From the NCBI GenBank assembly GCA_020026285.1, contig JAHHQS010000047.1, positions 1-24,023 on the forward strand: a stretch of 24,023 bases of DNA, given 5' to 3'. Shown one piece after another: positions 7,803 to 14,617 of this stretch. A model generated the notes under the pieces. That model ran no database searches, was not told where the DNA came from, and saw nothing but the letters and a program-made list of their open reading frames with translations. The first letter of the stretch is position 1, and each line of letters begins with the position of its first letter. The DNA comes from Parabacteroides sp. (GTDB lineage: Bacteria > Bacteroidota > Bacteroidia > Bacteroidales > Tannerellaceae). The position numbers were made by a program, and so were the translations under genes.

Positions 7803-8795
7803 ATGAATATAAAAAGAGGAATATTGGTCTTGGTCTCATTAGGAGCATTTTGTTCCTGTAATATGTCGAAACAGGAAGCTAAAGAAGAAATTAAAATGAG
7901 TGGAAATCCTGTTTTTGAAGGTTGGTATGCTGATCCGGAAGGTATTATTTACGGAGATACTTATTGGATTTATCCGACATGGAGCGATAAATATGAAAAA
8001 CAGACATTTTTCGATTGCTTTTCTTCGAAGGACCTGGTGAACTGGACAAAGCATGAAGCTATATTGGATACAGCGCGTGTGAAATGGGCCAAACGTGCAA
8101 TGTGGGCTCCGGCTGTGATTTCGAAAGATAACAAGTATTATTTGTTCTTTGGTGCCAATGATGTGCATAAAGGGGAAGTTGGAGGAATTGGAGTTGCCGT
8201 TAGTAATCGTCCGGAAGGACCTTATCAGGACTTGCTGGGTAAGCCTTTGATTAATGACATTGTGAATGGTGCTCAGCCGATTGATCAGTTCGTTTTTCAT
8301 GATGGCAATGAATATTATATGTATTACGGAGGTTGGGGACACTGTAACATTGTTCGTCTGAAACCTGACTTTACCGGATTGCAGCCTTTTGAAGATGGTG
8401 AAATGTATAAGGAGATAACTCCGGAAAATTATGTGGAAGGTCCGTTCGTCTTCAAGAAGAGTGGCAAATATTATTTCATGTGGAGCGAAGGTAACTGGGG
8501 TGGACCTGATTATTCAGTAGCTTATGCAATTGCAGATTCTCCTTTCGGCCCTTTCAAACGGATCGGGAAGATTTTGGCACAGGATGCGAATATAGCAACA
8601 GGTGCCGGTCATCATTCTGTAATTCAAATTCCTGATACAGAGGAATATTATATTGTTTATCATCGTCGTCCGTTGAAGGAGACAAAAGCAAATCACAGAG
8701 TAACCTGTATTGATAAAATGACTTTCGATAAAGATGGATTGATCAATCCGGTAAAGATAACATTCGAAGGAGTAAAGGCTCGATTATTGAAGTAA
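7803..8795 (+). CDS. GH43-like glycoside hydrolase lipoprotein
   Basis: A 330-residue lipoprotein with a signal ending GAFCSC; Cys19 is the likely lipidated residue. The mature part is a single five-bladed propeller of the GH43 type (clan GH-F). The catalytic pattern is visible: ADPEG with Asp44 (base), MWAPAV (100-105), PIDQFVFHDG with Asp161 (pKa modulator), VEGPFVF with Glu212 (acid), and GAGHHSV (267-273) with the structural histidine. GH43 enzymes are arabinofuranosidases, xylosidases, galactan hydrolases or related activities, with inversion of configuration. No carbohydrate-binding module is attached. The gene follows the SASA esterase by 4 nt and ends in front of a very strong terminator. 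Exact specificity cannot be read here. Confidence 0.9.
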   Translation: MNIKRGILVLVSLGAFCSCNMSKQEAKEEIKMSGNPVFEGWYADPEGIIYGDTYWIYPTWSDKYEKQTFFDCFSSKDLVNWTKHEAILDTARVKWAKRAMWAPAVISKDNKYYLFFGANDVHKGEVGGIGVAVSNRPEGPYQDLLGKPLINDIVNGAQPIDQFVFHDGNEYYMYYGGWGHCNIVRLKPDFTGLQPFEDGEMYKEITPENYVEGPFVFKKSGKYYFMWSEGNWGGPDYSVAYAIADSPFGPFKRIGKILAQDANIATGAGHHSVIQIPDTEEYYIVYHRRPLKETKANHRVTCIDKMTFDKDGLINPVKITFEGVKARLLK

Positions 8796-8819
8796 GAATA
8801 GTTTCATAAAAGAACTGTT

Positions 8820-8870
8820 TAACAACAACGAGGGTAAGAATTCAAATAATTCCTACCCTCGTTGTTGTTA
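8820..8870. terminator. Strong bidirectional terminator between convergent genes
   Basis: A near-perfect hairpin: 8820-8836 pairs with 8854-8870 (17 bp), then a single A/C mismatch, then GAATT (8838-8842) with AATTC (8848-8852) around a five-base loop. A T-rich stretch follows on the plus strand. It separates the GH43 gene from the minus-strand gene ending at 8874. Confidence 0.85.
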
Positions 8871-8873
8871 ATT

Positions 8874-9560
8874 CTATTTTTCTTTAAAGATATGAACCCT
8901 GACTCCAAACGACAAACGTAGAAAATCTTTCGCTTTCAGACTTTTGTTTGTGATTTTACTAATCAGATAAAGTTCGTTAGTATTGATCTCGTAGAAGAAC
9001 TGTATGTTCTTGACTATTGAATTTCTCGGACTGAACCCGAATCGTTGTCCGACAAAGATGCTTGGACGGATCTTGGTGGAAATATTATAATATTTATTGG
9101 GATATTTCCCGGGTTCTTTTTTCCAGAATTCTTCTCCGGCAATAGTTGTCAGATATAATCCGCAATAGAACGGTTCCAGATTCCAGTTATCAGTGAAACT
9201 CATACTCCATGGAATATAACTCTGTTTGAAAGTCATCGTCATGCGGAATTTATCATTATGTCGTTTGGGCAGATATCCTAATAGAAAATCACTTTCCCAT
9301 TGACAACGTCGTCCATAATCCCATCCGATTCCTGTAGAAAGAAATCCCATTCCTCCTGCATATTGCATCTTGACATGTGTAGGCTTTAATTTTTCCCAAC
9401 CTTGATATTGTAAGTGCTTTCGTTTATCCCACCGACGTTCTTTGGTTTCTTTCTGTGGTTGGTCCAATGTGTTTCCTTCCGTATTTTGTGCATATCCCTT
9501 GAGATAAGCAGTGGAAATGATTAGGAGGAATGACAGAACTTTAATAATTGATTGCTTCAT
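8874..9560 (-). CDS. Exported barrel-like protein, 228 aa, unknown family
   Basis: The start at 9560 gives a signal peptide (MKQSIIKVLSFLLIISTAYL, cleaved near GYAQ at 22-25) and is preceded by a strong AGGAGG ribosome site on the minus strand. An in-frame extension to 9647 has neither feature and lies deep inside the upstream gene. The mature protein begins with a charged linker (TLDQPQKETKERRWDKRKH). It continues with short amphipathic strands rich in Gly, Tyr, Trp and Phe, such as MQYAGGMGFLSTGIGWDYG and FLLGYLPKRHNDKFRMTM, ending in LSFGVRVHIFKEK. This alternating pattern suggests an outer-membrane beta-barrel of about 8-10 strands, but the family is not recognised. It overlaps the stop of the metallophosphoesterase gene by 20 nt, so translation is probably coupled. 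Confidence 0.8.
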   Translation of the reverse strand: MKQSIIKVLSFLLIISTAYLKGYAQNTEGNTLDQPQKETKERRWDKRKHLQYQGWEKLKPTHVKMQYAGGMGFLSTGIGWDYGRRCQWESDFLLGYLPKRHNDKFRMTMTFKQSYIPWSMSFTDNWNLEPFYCGLYLTTIAGEEFWKKEPGKYPNKYYNISTKIRPSIFVGQRFGFSPRNSIVKNIQFFYEINTNELYLISKITNKSLKAKDFLRLSFGVRVHIFKEK

Positions 9561-10380
9561 ATAAATATCCTCCTTCTTTTTTGATTGTAAAACGTAGGAT
9601 ACCTCTGTGTTTGGCACAAGTACATTCGTAATAAATAATTCCGTCATTGAAGTAGTCGTCTACTCTTACAGTATGGCCGTGTCCATAAATACAGAATTGT
9701 AAATCAGGAAATTGTTTGATGTAATATTGGAAAACTTTCGCAATATTATTATTAAACTGATCAGAGAAAGGTCCGGCGTGCATAGCTACAACAGTCTTTT
9801 TTATTTCCGGACTTAAATTCTTATATTCCTGTTCAAGGAATGATAAATCGGGGATATTGCTGGAGTAATCAAATTCCAGAGCATTCGTATTCAGACAGAT
9901 GAACCGGACATTGCCGGCTGTAAAGGCATAATTGTTTTGGCCGAAAATTTTGTTGAACAGTTCCACTCCGGTTCCCAGACAGTCATGATTCCCTAAAACC
10001 ACTACGTATGGGACTTTCAGTTTGTTCATGATGTCTCGTTGTTTTTCGAATTCCATTTTCAGTCCGAAATCAGAAATATCTCCTGTATGGATAACGAAAT
10101 CGATGCTGTCCATTTTATTGATGTAGTCCACTGCATCTTCCGTTTCGTCGTACCATCGTTGAGTATCGCTTATCACTACAAAAGAGACTTCTTCTTTACC
10201 TTTCATCTTCTGCTCAATAAGCTGAATGTTCTTGGCATTGATGTTTGTTTCTCCATTAATATTGAGATCGTATGGATGGTATTCAATCATCTCACAACTT
10301 GTTAATAAGGAAGTAATACCTATGCAAATAATATGAGCTAATTTATTTGCATATTGTAAAGCAAATTTTATTTTAACCAT
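9541..10380 (-). CDS. Metallophosphoesterase (calcineurin-like) lipoprotein
   Basis: A 279-residue protein with a lipoprotein signal ending LLTSC (Cys29), so the catalytic domain faces the periplasm or surface. The calcineurin-like motif set is present: SDTQ (71-74), HTGDISD (98-104), LGNHD (129-133), the MHAG histidine (201) and GHGH (233-236). The first block is D-x-Q rather than the usual D-x-H, a variant known in some metallophosphoesterase subfamilies, so the active site is probably still functional. Likely activity is phosphomonoester or phosphodiester hydrolysis. It is the first gene of a two-gene unit with the barrel-like gene overlapping its end. TATATTTG on the minus strand (10416-10409) is a -7 match about 29 nt upstream of the ATG. 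Confidence 0.9.
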   Translation of the reverse strand: MVKIKFALQYANKLAHIICIGITSLLTSCEMIEYHPYDLNINGETNINAKNIQLIEQKMKGKEEVSFVVISDTQRWYDETEDAVDYINKMDSIDFVIHTGDISDFGLKMEFEKQRDIMNKLKVPYVVVLGNHDCLGTGVELFNKIFGQNNYAFTAGNVRFICLNTNALEFDYSSNIPDLSFLEQEYKNLSPEIKKTVVAMHAGPFSDQFNNNIAKVFQYYIKQFPDLQFCIYGHGHTVRVDDYFNDGIIYYECTCAKHRGILRFTIKKEGGYLYEAINY

Positions 10381-10408
10381 AGCATCATTATTTTATAAAT
10401 ATAGTGTA

Positions 10409-10416
10409 CAAATATA
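10409..10416 (-). promoter_or_regulatory. -7 element for the metallophosphoesterase operon
   Basis: TATATTTG on the minus strand is an exact TAnnTTTG match, placing transcription start near 10403 and giving a leader of about 23 nt. No clear -33 TTTG was found. Confidence 0.5.
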
Positions 10417-10572
10417 AAAAAAGAATTGACTTTATCTATAAAAAAGGAAATATTGACTACTAATCGGAAAATATAGACTAGTTATAGTAAAAATACAGTC
10501 GTAAAAATAAGAATCTGCAAAAATTGACTGTGTTTTTTTATCGAATTGTAAATCGTTTAAAAACGTACACAG

Positions 10573-10588
10573 TGTCCGATATCGGACA
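10573..10588. promoter_or_regulatory. Perfect 16-bp palindrome, candidate enhancer/operator for the adaptor gene
   Basis: TGTCCGATATCGGACA is identical to its own reverse complement. It stands out as GC-rich within a very AT-rich region and lies about 46 nt upstream of the sigma-54-like promoter (10635-10648). A dimeric regulator, plausibly an NtrC-type sigma-54 activator, is the expected ligand; this is inference. Confidence 0.6.
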
Positions 10589-10632
10589 TCCTGCGAAATA
10601 CCTTTTCTGTTGATTATTAATCTGTTGATGTT

Positions 10633-10650
10633 TTGGCATGCATCTTGTTT
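10633..10650 (+). promoter_or_regulatory. Sigma-54-like (-24/-12) promoter of the HlyD-type adaptor gene
   Basis: TTGGCATGCATCTTGTTT resembles the sigma-54 consensus TGGCAC-N5-TTGC. GG is at 10635-10636 and the -12 G at 10647, with exactly 10 bases between. The -12 dinucleotide is GT rather than the usual GC, a departure that lowers certainty. Predicted transcription start is near 10660, about 34 nt before the ATG. No TAnnTTTG element is seen in this region on the plus strand. Confidence 0.55.
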
Positions 10651-10693
10651 GTTAAAGAGTACTGGAATTAATAATCATTATAGCTGAATAAAT

Positions 10694-11941
10694 ATGGACA
10701 GAAAAATATCTAAAGAGGAACAATTGAAAAAACGGAATAAGAAGATTTTAAAATATGGAGTAATATTCATCTTCGGTATTCTTGTCATTGGATTCCTTAT
10801 TTCAAGTTTGCAGAGTAGTGTAAAATTAAAGGATCTGAATCTTTCGACGGTTGATCAGGGAACAATTGAAGTCAGCATTAGTGCTTCGGGGAAAGTGGTT
10901 CCGGCTTTCGAGGAGATTATCAATTCGCCTATCGATACGAAAATCATTCAGGTTTATAAGAAAAGTGGTGATAGTGTGGATGTTGGAACTCCTATCATGA
11001 AGCTGGACTTGCAAAGTACGGAAACAGAATATCGCAAGCTTCTGGATGAGGAACAGATGAAACGTTATCAGTTGGAGCAGTTGAAAGTCAATAACGAGAC
11101 TTATCTGAACGATTTGAAGATGAAGGTGAAAATCAGTGCCATGAAGTTGAATCGGATGGAAGTGGAATTGAGAAACGAACGTTATCTGGATAGCTTGGGA
11201 AGCGGTACTACTGATAAAGTCCGTCAGGCTGAGCTGGCTTTTAATACGGGAAAACTGGAATTGAAGCAGTTGAAGGAGATGTACGAAAACGGACAACAGG
11301 TAAAAGCTGCCGATTTGAAGGTTAAGAAATTGGAATATCAGATATTCTCCAAGAGTCTGGCTGAAATGAAACGTACACTCGATGATGCTCAGATTCGTTC
11401 TCCACGGAAAGCGACGCTGACTTTTATCAATAATCAGGTTGGAGCGAGAATATCGCAAGGCGAACAAGTTGCTGTTATTTCGGATCTGAGCCATTTCAAG
11501 GTGGAAGGCGAAATTGCCGATTCGTATGGAGACCGGATTGCTGTCGGAAGTAAGGCTGTCGTTAAGATTGGTAATGAAAAGCTGAACGGGATGGTAAGCA
11601 GTGTGACTCCATTAAGCAGGAATGGTGTTATCTCTTTTTCTGTCCAGTTGGAGGACGATAATCACAGGCGTTTGCGTTCTGGGCTAAAGACCGATGTCTA
11701 TGTGATGAACTCTGTAAAGGAAGATGTTCTTCGTTTGGCAAATGCTTCTTATTATGTAGGTCCTGGTGAATATGAACTGTTTGTTATGAATAATGAAAAG
11801 GAGATAGTCCGACGTAAAGTCAGTCTGGGTGAAAGTAATTTCGAATATGTAGAAGTAGTTGATGGTTTGAAATCAGGTGATCAAGTTGTTATCAGTGACA
11901 TGGGCTATTACAATAATAAAGTAAAGATTAAATTGAAATAA
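10694..11941 (+). CDS. HlyD/MacA-type efflux periplasmic adaptor subunit
   Basis: A 415-residue membrane-fusion protein. It has a basic N-terminus, one transmembrane anchor at about residues 21-38, a first lipoyl half-motif (about 57-107), and a long coiled-coil hairpin (about 108-230, Lys/Glu/Leu heptads). The second lipoyl half follows (about 233-265, DDAQIRSPRKATL), then a beta-barrel region (ISDLSHFKVEGEIADSYGDRIAVG) and a membrane-proximal domain to the end. Such adaptors bridge an inner-membrane ABC or RND pump and a TolC-like outer-membrane channel. No pump or channel gene is adjacent here, which is unusual; partners must be elsewhere, or were lost. The upstream region carries a sigma-54-like promoter and a 16-bp palindrome. 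The length is normal and the frame intact. Confidence 0.92.
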   Translation: MDRKISKEEQLKKRNKKILKYGVIFIFGILVIGFLISSLQSSVKLKDLNLSTVDQGTIEVSISASGKVVPAFEEIINSPIDTKIIQVYKKSGDSVDVGTPIMKLDLQSTETEYRKLLDEEQMKRYQLEQLKVNNETYLNDLKMKVKISAMKLNRMEVELRNERYLDSLGSGTTDKVRQAELAFNTGKLELKQLKEMYENGQQVKAADLKVKKLEYQIFSKSLAEMKRTLDDAQIRSPRKATLTFINNQVGARISQGEQVAVISDLSHFKVEGEIADSYGDRIAVGSKAVVKIGNEKLNGMVSSVTPLSRNGVISFSVQLEDDNHRRLRSGLKTDVYVMNSVKEDVLRLANASYYVGPGEYELFVMNNEKEIVRRKVSLGESNFEYVEVVDGLKSGDQVVISDMGYYNNKVKIKLK

Positions 11942-11951
11942 TCTCGATGGC

Positions 11952-12126
11952 TCATCAGCCAGGAAGCCCTCTGCCTTGTACACCTCGAGCCATTATCCGT
12001 TAGGTGAAAACATTGTTCTCTGATACCAGGTAGGTCTTTTCCCTTATCCTTCGCGGACTATTCCCGTTTGAGTTAGTAGGGAAAAGAAGAATCATATAAC
12101 TGATACGGATCTTTTCCAGGGGATGA
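11952..12126 (+). ncRNA. Candidate structured non-coding RNA (6S-like outline), unverified
   Basis: This gene-free stretch is richer in G and C than the neighbouring intergenic DNA and can fold end to end. The closing helix is TCATC (11952-11956) with GATGA (12122-12126), continued by CC/GG and GGAAG (11962-11966) with TTTCC (12113-12117). Further in, ATCCGT (11995-12000) pairs with ACGGAT (12105-12110), and ATTGTTCT (12012-12019) pairs with AGAATCAT (12088-12095) with one mismatch. A perfect 9-bp helix, CTTTTCCCT (12036-12044) with AGGGAAAAG (12078-12086), caps two small hairpins, one of them TCC-TTCGC-GGA. An alternative 7-bp helix is ATGGCTC (11947-11953) with GAGCCAT (11988-11994). A long irregular rod with a large one-sided central bulge and about 175 nt recalls 6S RNA, but no sequence match could be tested. 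The strand is assumed. A weak -7-like TTAAATTG lies at 11928-11935. Confidence 0.45.
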
Positions 12127-12180
12127 TATAAAAAATGCATATAAATTCCTGAATGGCTCAGTCTATTTATATGCATTTAT
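12126..12180 (-). terminator. Hairpin terminator for the ABM-domain gene (possibly also the putative RNA)
   Basis: A 14-bp perfect stem, 12133-12146 with 12165-12178, has a nested CTGA/TCAG pair in the loop. On the minus strand it is followed by a T-rich run (12135-12126), so it should terminate the 12239-12523 gene. On the plus strand the downstream T run is poor. Confidence 0.65.
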
Positions 12181-12238
12181 GTAAAGCAGATATTCTTGAT
12201 GTTATAAAAATTCCAAGTGGAATGATTATATCGTTCTA

Positions 12239-12523
12239 TTATTCCTTTACGAAATTGAATTTTTCCAATTTAAGAGGACCGTATTTTTCAATCTGAGGAA
12301 CTAGAGTTGTGAAGTGTTCTGATTTCATGTGAGCATCCAAACATTCTTCGTTTTCCCAAGTTTCACAAATCATGATAACATTATTACGAGTTGCGCTTTC
12401 GAATACATCGTAAGCAATACATCCTTTATCGTTCAAAGATTTTTTTACTAATTCTTTAGCAACTTCAACAGCAGCAGCACGGTCTTCTGCCTTTACCGGA
12501 ACAAATACATTTAATCTGATCAT
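12239..12523 (-). CDS. ABM-domain (YgiN-like) putative quinol monooxygenase
   Basis: A 94-residue protein consisting of one antibiotic-biosynthesis-monooxygenase fold, a dimeric ferredoxin-like alpha/beta barrel. The pattern is characteristic: an N-terminal strand MIRLNVFVPVK, a helix with AAAVEVAKELVKKSLNDKGC, the strand CIAYDVFES (35-43), MICETWENEECLDAHMKSEHF (51-71), and a final strand LEKFNFV. Members act without cofactor on quinols or other aromatics, or are of unknown function in stress responses. There is no signal peptide, so it is cytoplasmic. It is transcribed alone, with a promoter-like TATATTTG (12581-12574, minus) about 51 nt upstream and ATTG 18 nt behind it. An imperfect inverted repeat (12551-12569) lies between promoter and gene. 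Confidence 0.88.
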   Translation of the reverse strand: MIRLNVFVPVKAEDRAAAVEVAKELVKKSLNDKGCIAYDVFESATRNNVIMICETWENEECLDAHMKSEHFTTLVPQIEKYGPLKLEKFNFVKE

Positions 12524-12550
12524 ATTTTTATCGTTTTAATTTAATGTTTA

Positions 12551-12602
12551 GCTCTCAAAAATTGTGAGCAGTACAAATATATGGAAAAGTTTGATATATC
12601 AA
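12551..12602 (-). promoter_or_regulatory. Promoter and inverted repeat upstream of the ABM-domain gene
   Basis: On the minus strand ATTG (12603-12600) is followed 18 nt later by TATATTTG (12581-12574), matching the Bacteroides -33/-7 layout. Just downstream, GCTCaCA...TGaGAGC (12569-12551) is an imperfect inverted repeat at the predicted 5' end of the transcript. It could be an operator or a leader hairpin. Confidence 0.45.
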
Positions 12603-12649
12603 TAATCAATCTTGTCAATTAATAGATCGAACTTATGATTTGATAAGAA

Positions 12650-12687
12650 CAATCTATCGAATATTTACATTTTTTGTCGATATATTG
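12650..12687. repeat. Inverted repeat downstream of amino acid permease gene
   Basis: CAATCTATCGA (12650-12660) pairs with TCGATATATTG (12677-12687), 10 of 11 bases, around a 16-base AT-rich loop. It lies between the permease stop (12743) and the ABM gene promoter. It may be a weak terminator for the permease on the minus strand, though the following T run is poor. Confidence 0.4.
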
Positions 12688-12742
12688 TTGTGTATCGAAC
12701 AGGTTAAAACGATATCCATGAATAATATGGAACCTGATTGAT

Positions 12743-14404
12743 TTATTCGGCTTCCTTCTCTTTAAGCTGTTTGCCCATTCTATACAGGTAATAGGAAATG
12801 TGTGTCAAAGCAAAGATGAAAGAAATAATCAGCAATACTTTGTTTTCGTTCCATCCAACAGTCTGCTGATGCCAAAGTCCGGTAATTACGCAGAGAACGG
12901 ATAGAACAATACCAATCATGTTCAAGGCTAATTCGCCGTGACGATGTTCTTGCATGAATTCCAGTTTGCTATGTTTGATTCCGTATGCTGCATAGATGTC
13001 CAGACCAATCAGCATCCAGACAACCAGACGGATCCAGGTGTCGGCTGGAAGGAAAACCATCATCACCAGACAGGTAATGATGCCGGCAATAGGAATGAAT
13101 GGAACAAAAGGAGTTTTGAATGATCTAGGTGCGTTCGGCATTGTTTTCCGGATAATCAGAACTCCGGCACACACCAGGATAAAGGCAAACAGTGTCCCGA
13201 TACTGCACATTTCGCCTGCGACACTTGCCGGAACAAAAGCAGCCAATGTTCCTACCAGTATCATGAACAGGAAGTTACTGCGGGCTGGTGTGCGATATTT
13301 CTCATGTATGTGAGAGAAGATAGGAGGCAATAATCCGTCGCGGCTCATACTAAGGAAGACACGGCTCTGACCTAATAATGTAACCATGATGACTGAACAA
13401 TAACCCAACAGAATGGCTACAACAATCGCTCTGTTTAACCACGGATAATCCGGTACGACAACACCCGAAGCATTCACTTCTCCCATGTGGTCGATGGCAA
13501 TGGCTACGGGAGCGATTCCGTTATGACCGGCAAAGGCTGAGTAGTGTACAACTCCTGTCATGACATGTGCGAAAAGCATATACAGAACCGTACAGACCAG
13601 CAGGGAAATCAGAATGCCGATCGGCATATCCCGTTTCGGATTCTTTGTTTCCTGGGCAGCTGTACTTACCGCATCAAAACCTAAGAAGGCAAAGAATACA
13701 ATGGCTGCACCTCGCAGGATTCCTGAAACTCCGAATTCTCCTAATGTCCCTGTATTGGCTGGAATATAAGGACTGTAGTTTTCCATGTTGATGTATTTCC
13801 ATCCTAAAGCTACGAATATTAAAACGACTGAAACTTTCAGGAAAACCAGGATTCCATTAAATATGGAACTGCCTTTGGTTCCTCGAATCAGGAACAGACT
13901 CATCAGAACGACGATCAGAAATGCCGGGATATTTACAATTCCTCCGTCCCAGGGACAGGCCGTTAATGCGTGGGGGAGGTGAATACCAAAACCTTCGAGG
14001 AAGACTACCAGATATCGACTCCAGCTGATACTTACAGTGGTTGCTGCAACGCAATATTCCAGAACTAGATCCCAGCCGATAATCCAGGCTACTAATTCGC
14101 CCATGGTTGCGTACGAATAGGTATAGGCACTTCCTGATACCGGAATCATCGAAGCGAACTCGGCATAGCAAAGTCCGGCAAAACAACAACCTAAAGCCGC
14201 AATGGCAAATGATAATGTAATGGCAGGTCCGGTATAACCGGCAGCAACAGCACCCGTAATTGAAAATAGTCCGGCTCCAATGATTACGCCGACACCCAGC
14301 GCTACCAGACTACACGGGCCAAGGATACGCCTAAGTGTTTTCTCGCCCGATTCATTCGATTCGGTGATTAAAGCATCCAAAGGCTTCTTTATAAATAACC
14401 CCAT
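12743..14404 (-). CDS. APC-family amino acid permease (YfnA/CAT-like)
   Basis: A 553-residue inner-membrane transporter with about 12-14 hydrophobic helices. The unwound helix-1 signature GVGVIIGAGLFSITG (37-51) is the substrate-binding motif of the APC superfamily. AEFASMIPVSGSAYTYSYA (81-99) followed by MGELVAWIIGWDLVLEY (101-117) is typical of the cationic amino acid transporter/YfnA branch. FFAFLGFDAVSTAAQETKNPKRDMP (about 236-260) is the conserved helix-6 region. The protein ends in a charged tail. The substrate is an amino acid, but the specific one cannot be deduced. It is transcribed alone. TAACTTTG on the minus strand (14443-14436) is a -7 match about 32 nt upstream of the ATG. Confidence 0.93.
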   Translation of the reverse strand: MGLFIKKPLDALITESNESGEKTLRRILGPCSLVALGVGVIIGAGLFSITGAVAAGYTGPAITLSFAIAALGCCFAGLCYAEFASMIPVSGSAYTYSYATMGELVAWIIGWDLVLEYCVAATTVSISWSRYLVVFLEGFGIHLPHALTACPWDGGIVNIPAFLIVVLMSLFLIRGTKGSSIFNGILVFLKVSVVLIFVALGWKYINMENYSPYIPANTGTLGEFGVSGILRGAAIVFFAFLGFDAVSTAAQETKNPKRDMPIGILISLLVCTVLYMLFAHVMTGVVHYSAFAGHNGIAPVAIAIDHMGEVNASGVVVPDYPWLNRAIVVAILLGYCSVIMVTLLGQSRVFLSMSRDGLLPPIFSHIHEKYRTPARSNFLFMILVGTLAAFVPASVAGEMCSIGTLFAFILVCAGVLIIRKTMPNAPRSFKTPFVPFIPIAGIITCLVMMVFLPADTWIRLVVWMLIGLDIYAAYGIKHSKLEFMQEHRHGELALNMIGIVLSVLCVITGLWHQQTVGWNENKVLLIISFIFALTHISYYLYRMGKQLKEKEAE

Positions 14405-14435
14405 TTAGATAGATAAAAAAATTAATATTAGAGTA

Positions 14436-14467
14436 CAAAGTTAGGAAATCGACATTTTATATGCAAC
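14436..14467 (-). promoter_or_regulatory. Promoter of the amino acid permease gene
   Basis: TAACTTTG (14443-14436, minus strand) matches TAnnTTTG, and TTG (14467-14465) lies 21 nt upstream as a possible -33 element. The predicted leader is about 26 nt. Confidence 0.5.
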
Positions 14468-14539
14468 TCTTCCATTGATGTGTGAGTTTGGTTATAAATC
14501 AAAGCAGACAGATGAATGGTGGTCTGTATTGGATAGTAT

Positions 14540-14584
14540 ATAAATAAAGGGATGAATCATACGAGTTTAAGTGATTCATCCCTT
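14540..14584 (-). terminator. Terminator of the S9 peptidase gene
   Basis: A perfect 13-bp stem, AAGGGATGAATCA (14547-14559) with TGATTCATCCCTT (14572-14584), has a 12-base loop. On the minus strand it is followed by TTTATTTATA. It ends the ispE-peptidase unit. Confidence 0.75.
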
Positions 14585-14617
14585 GGTGTTAAATAAATTT
14601 GAAAATCATCTTCTTAC

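Noticed and set aside
9541..9560. Overlap of two genes read as a possible frameshift or fusion
   Set aside because: Each product has its own signal sequence and complete domain, and a strong ribosome site precedes the second start, so it is a normal overlap.
9541..10380. D-x-Q instead of D-x-H read as an inactive metallophosphoesterase
   Set aside because: All other metal-binding motifs are intact, and D-x-Q variants occur in active subfamilies, so loss of activity is not supported.
10425..10528. Repeated ATTGAC/ATAGAC words (10425, 10452, 10473, 10523) upstream of the adaptor gene
   Set aside because: Spacings of 27, 21 and 50 bases are irregular and the words are short and AT-rich, so a regulator array is not supported.
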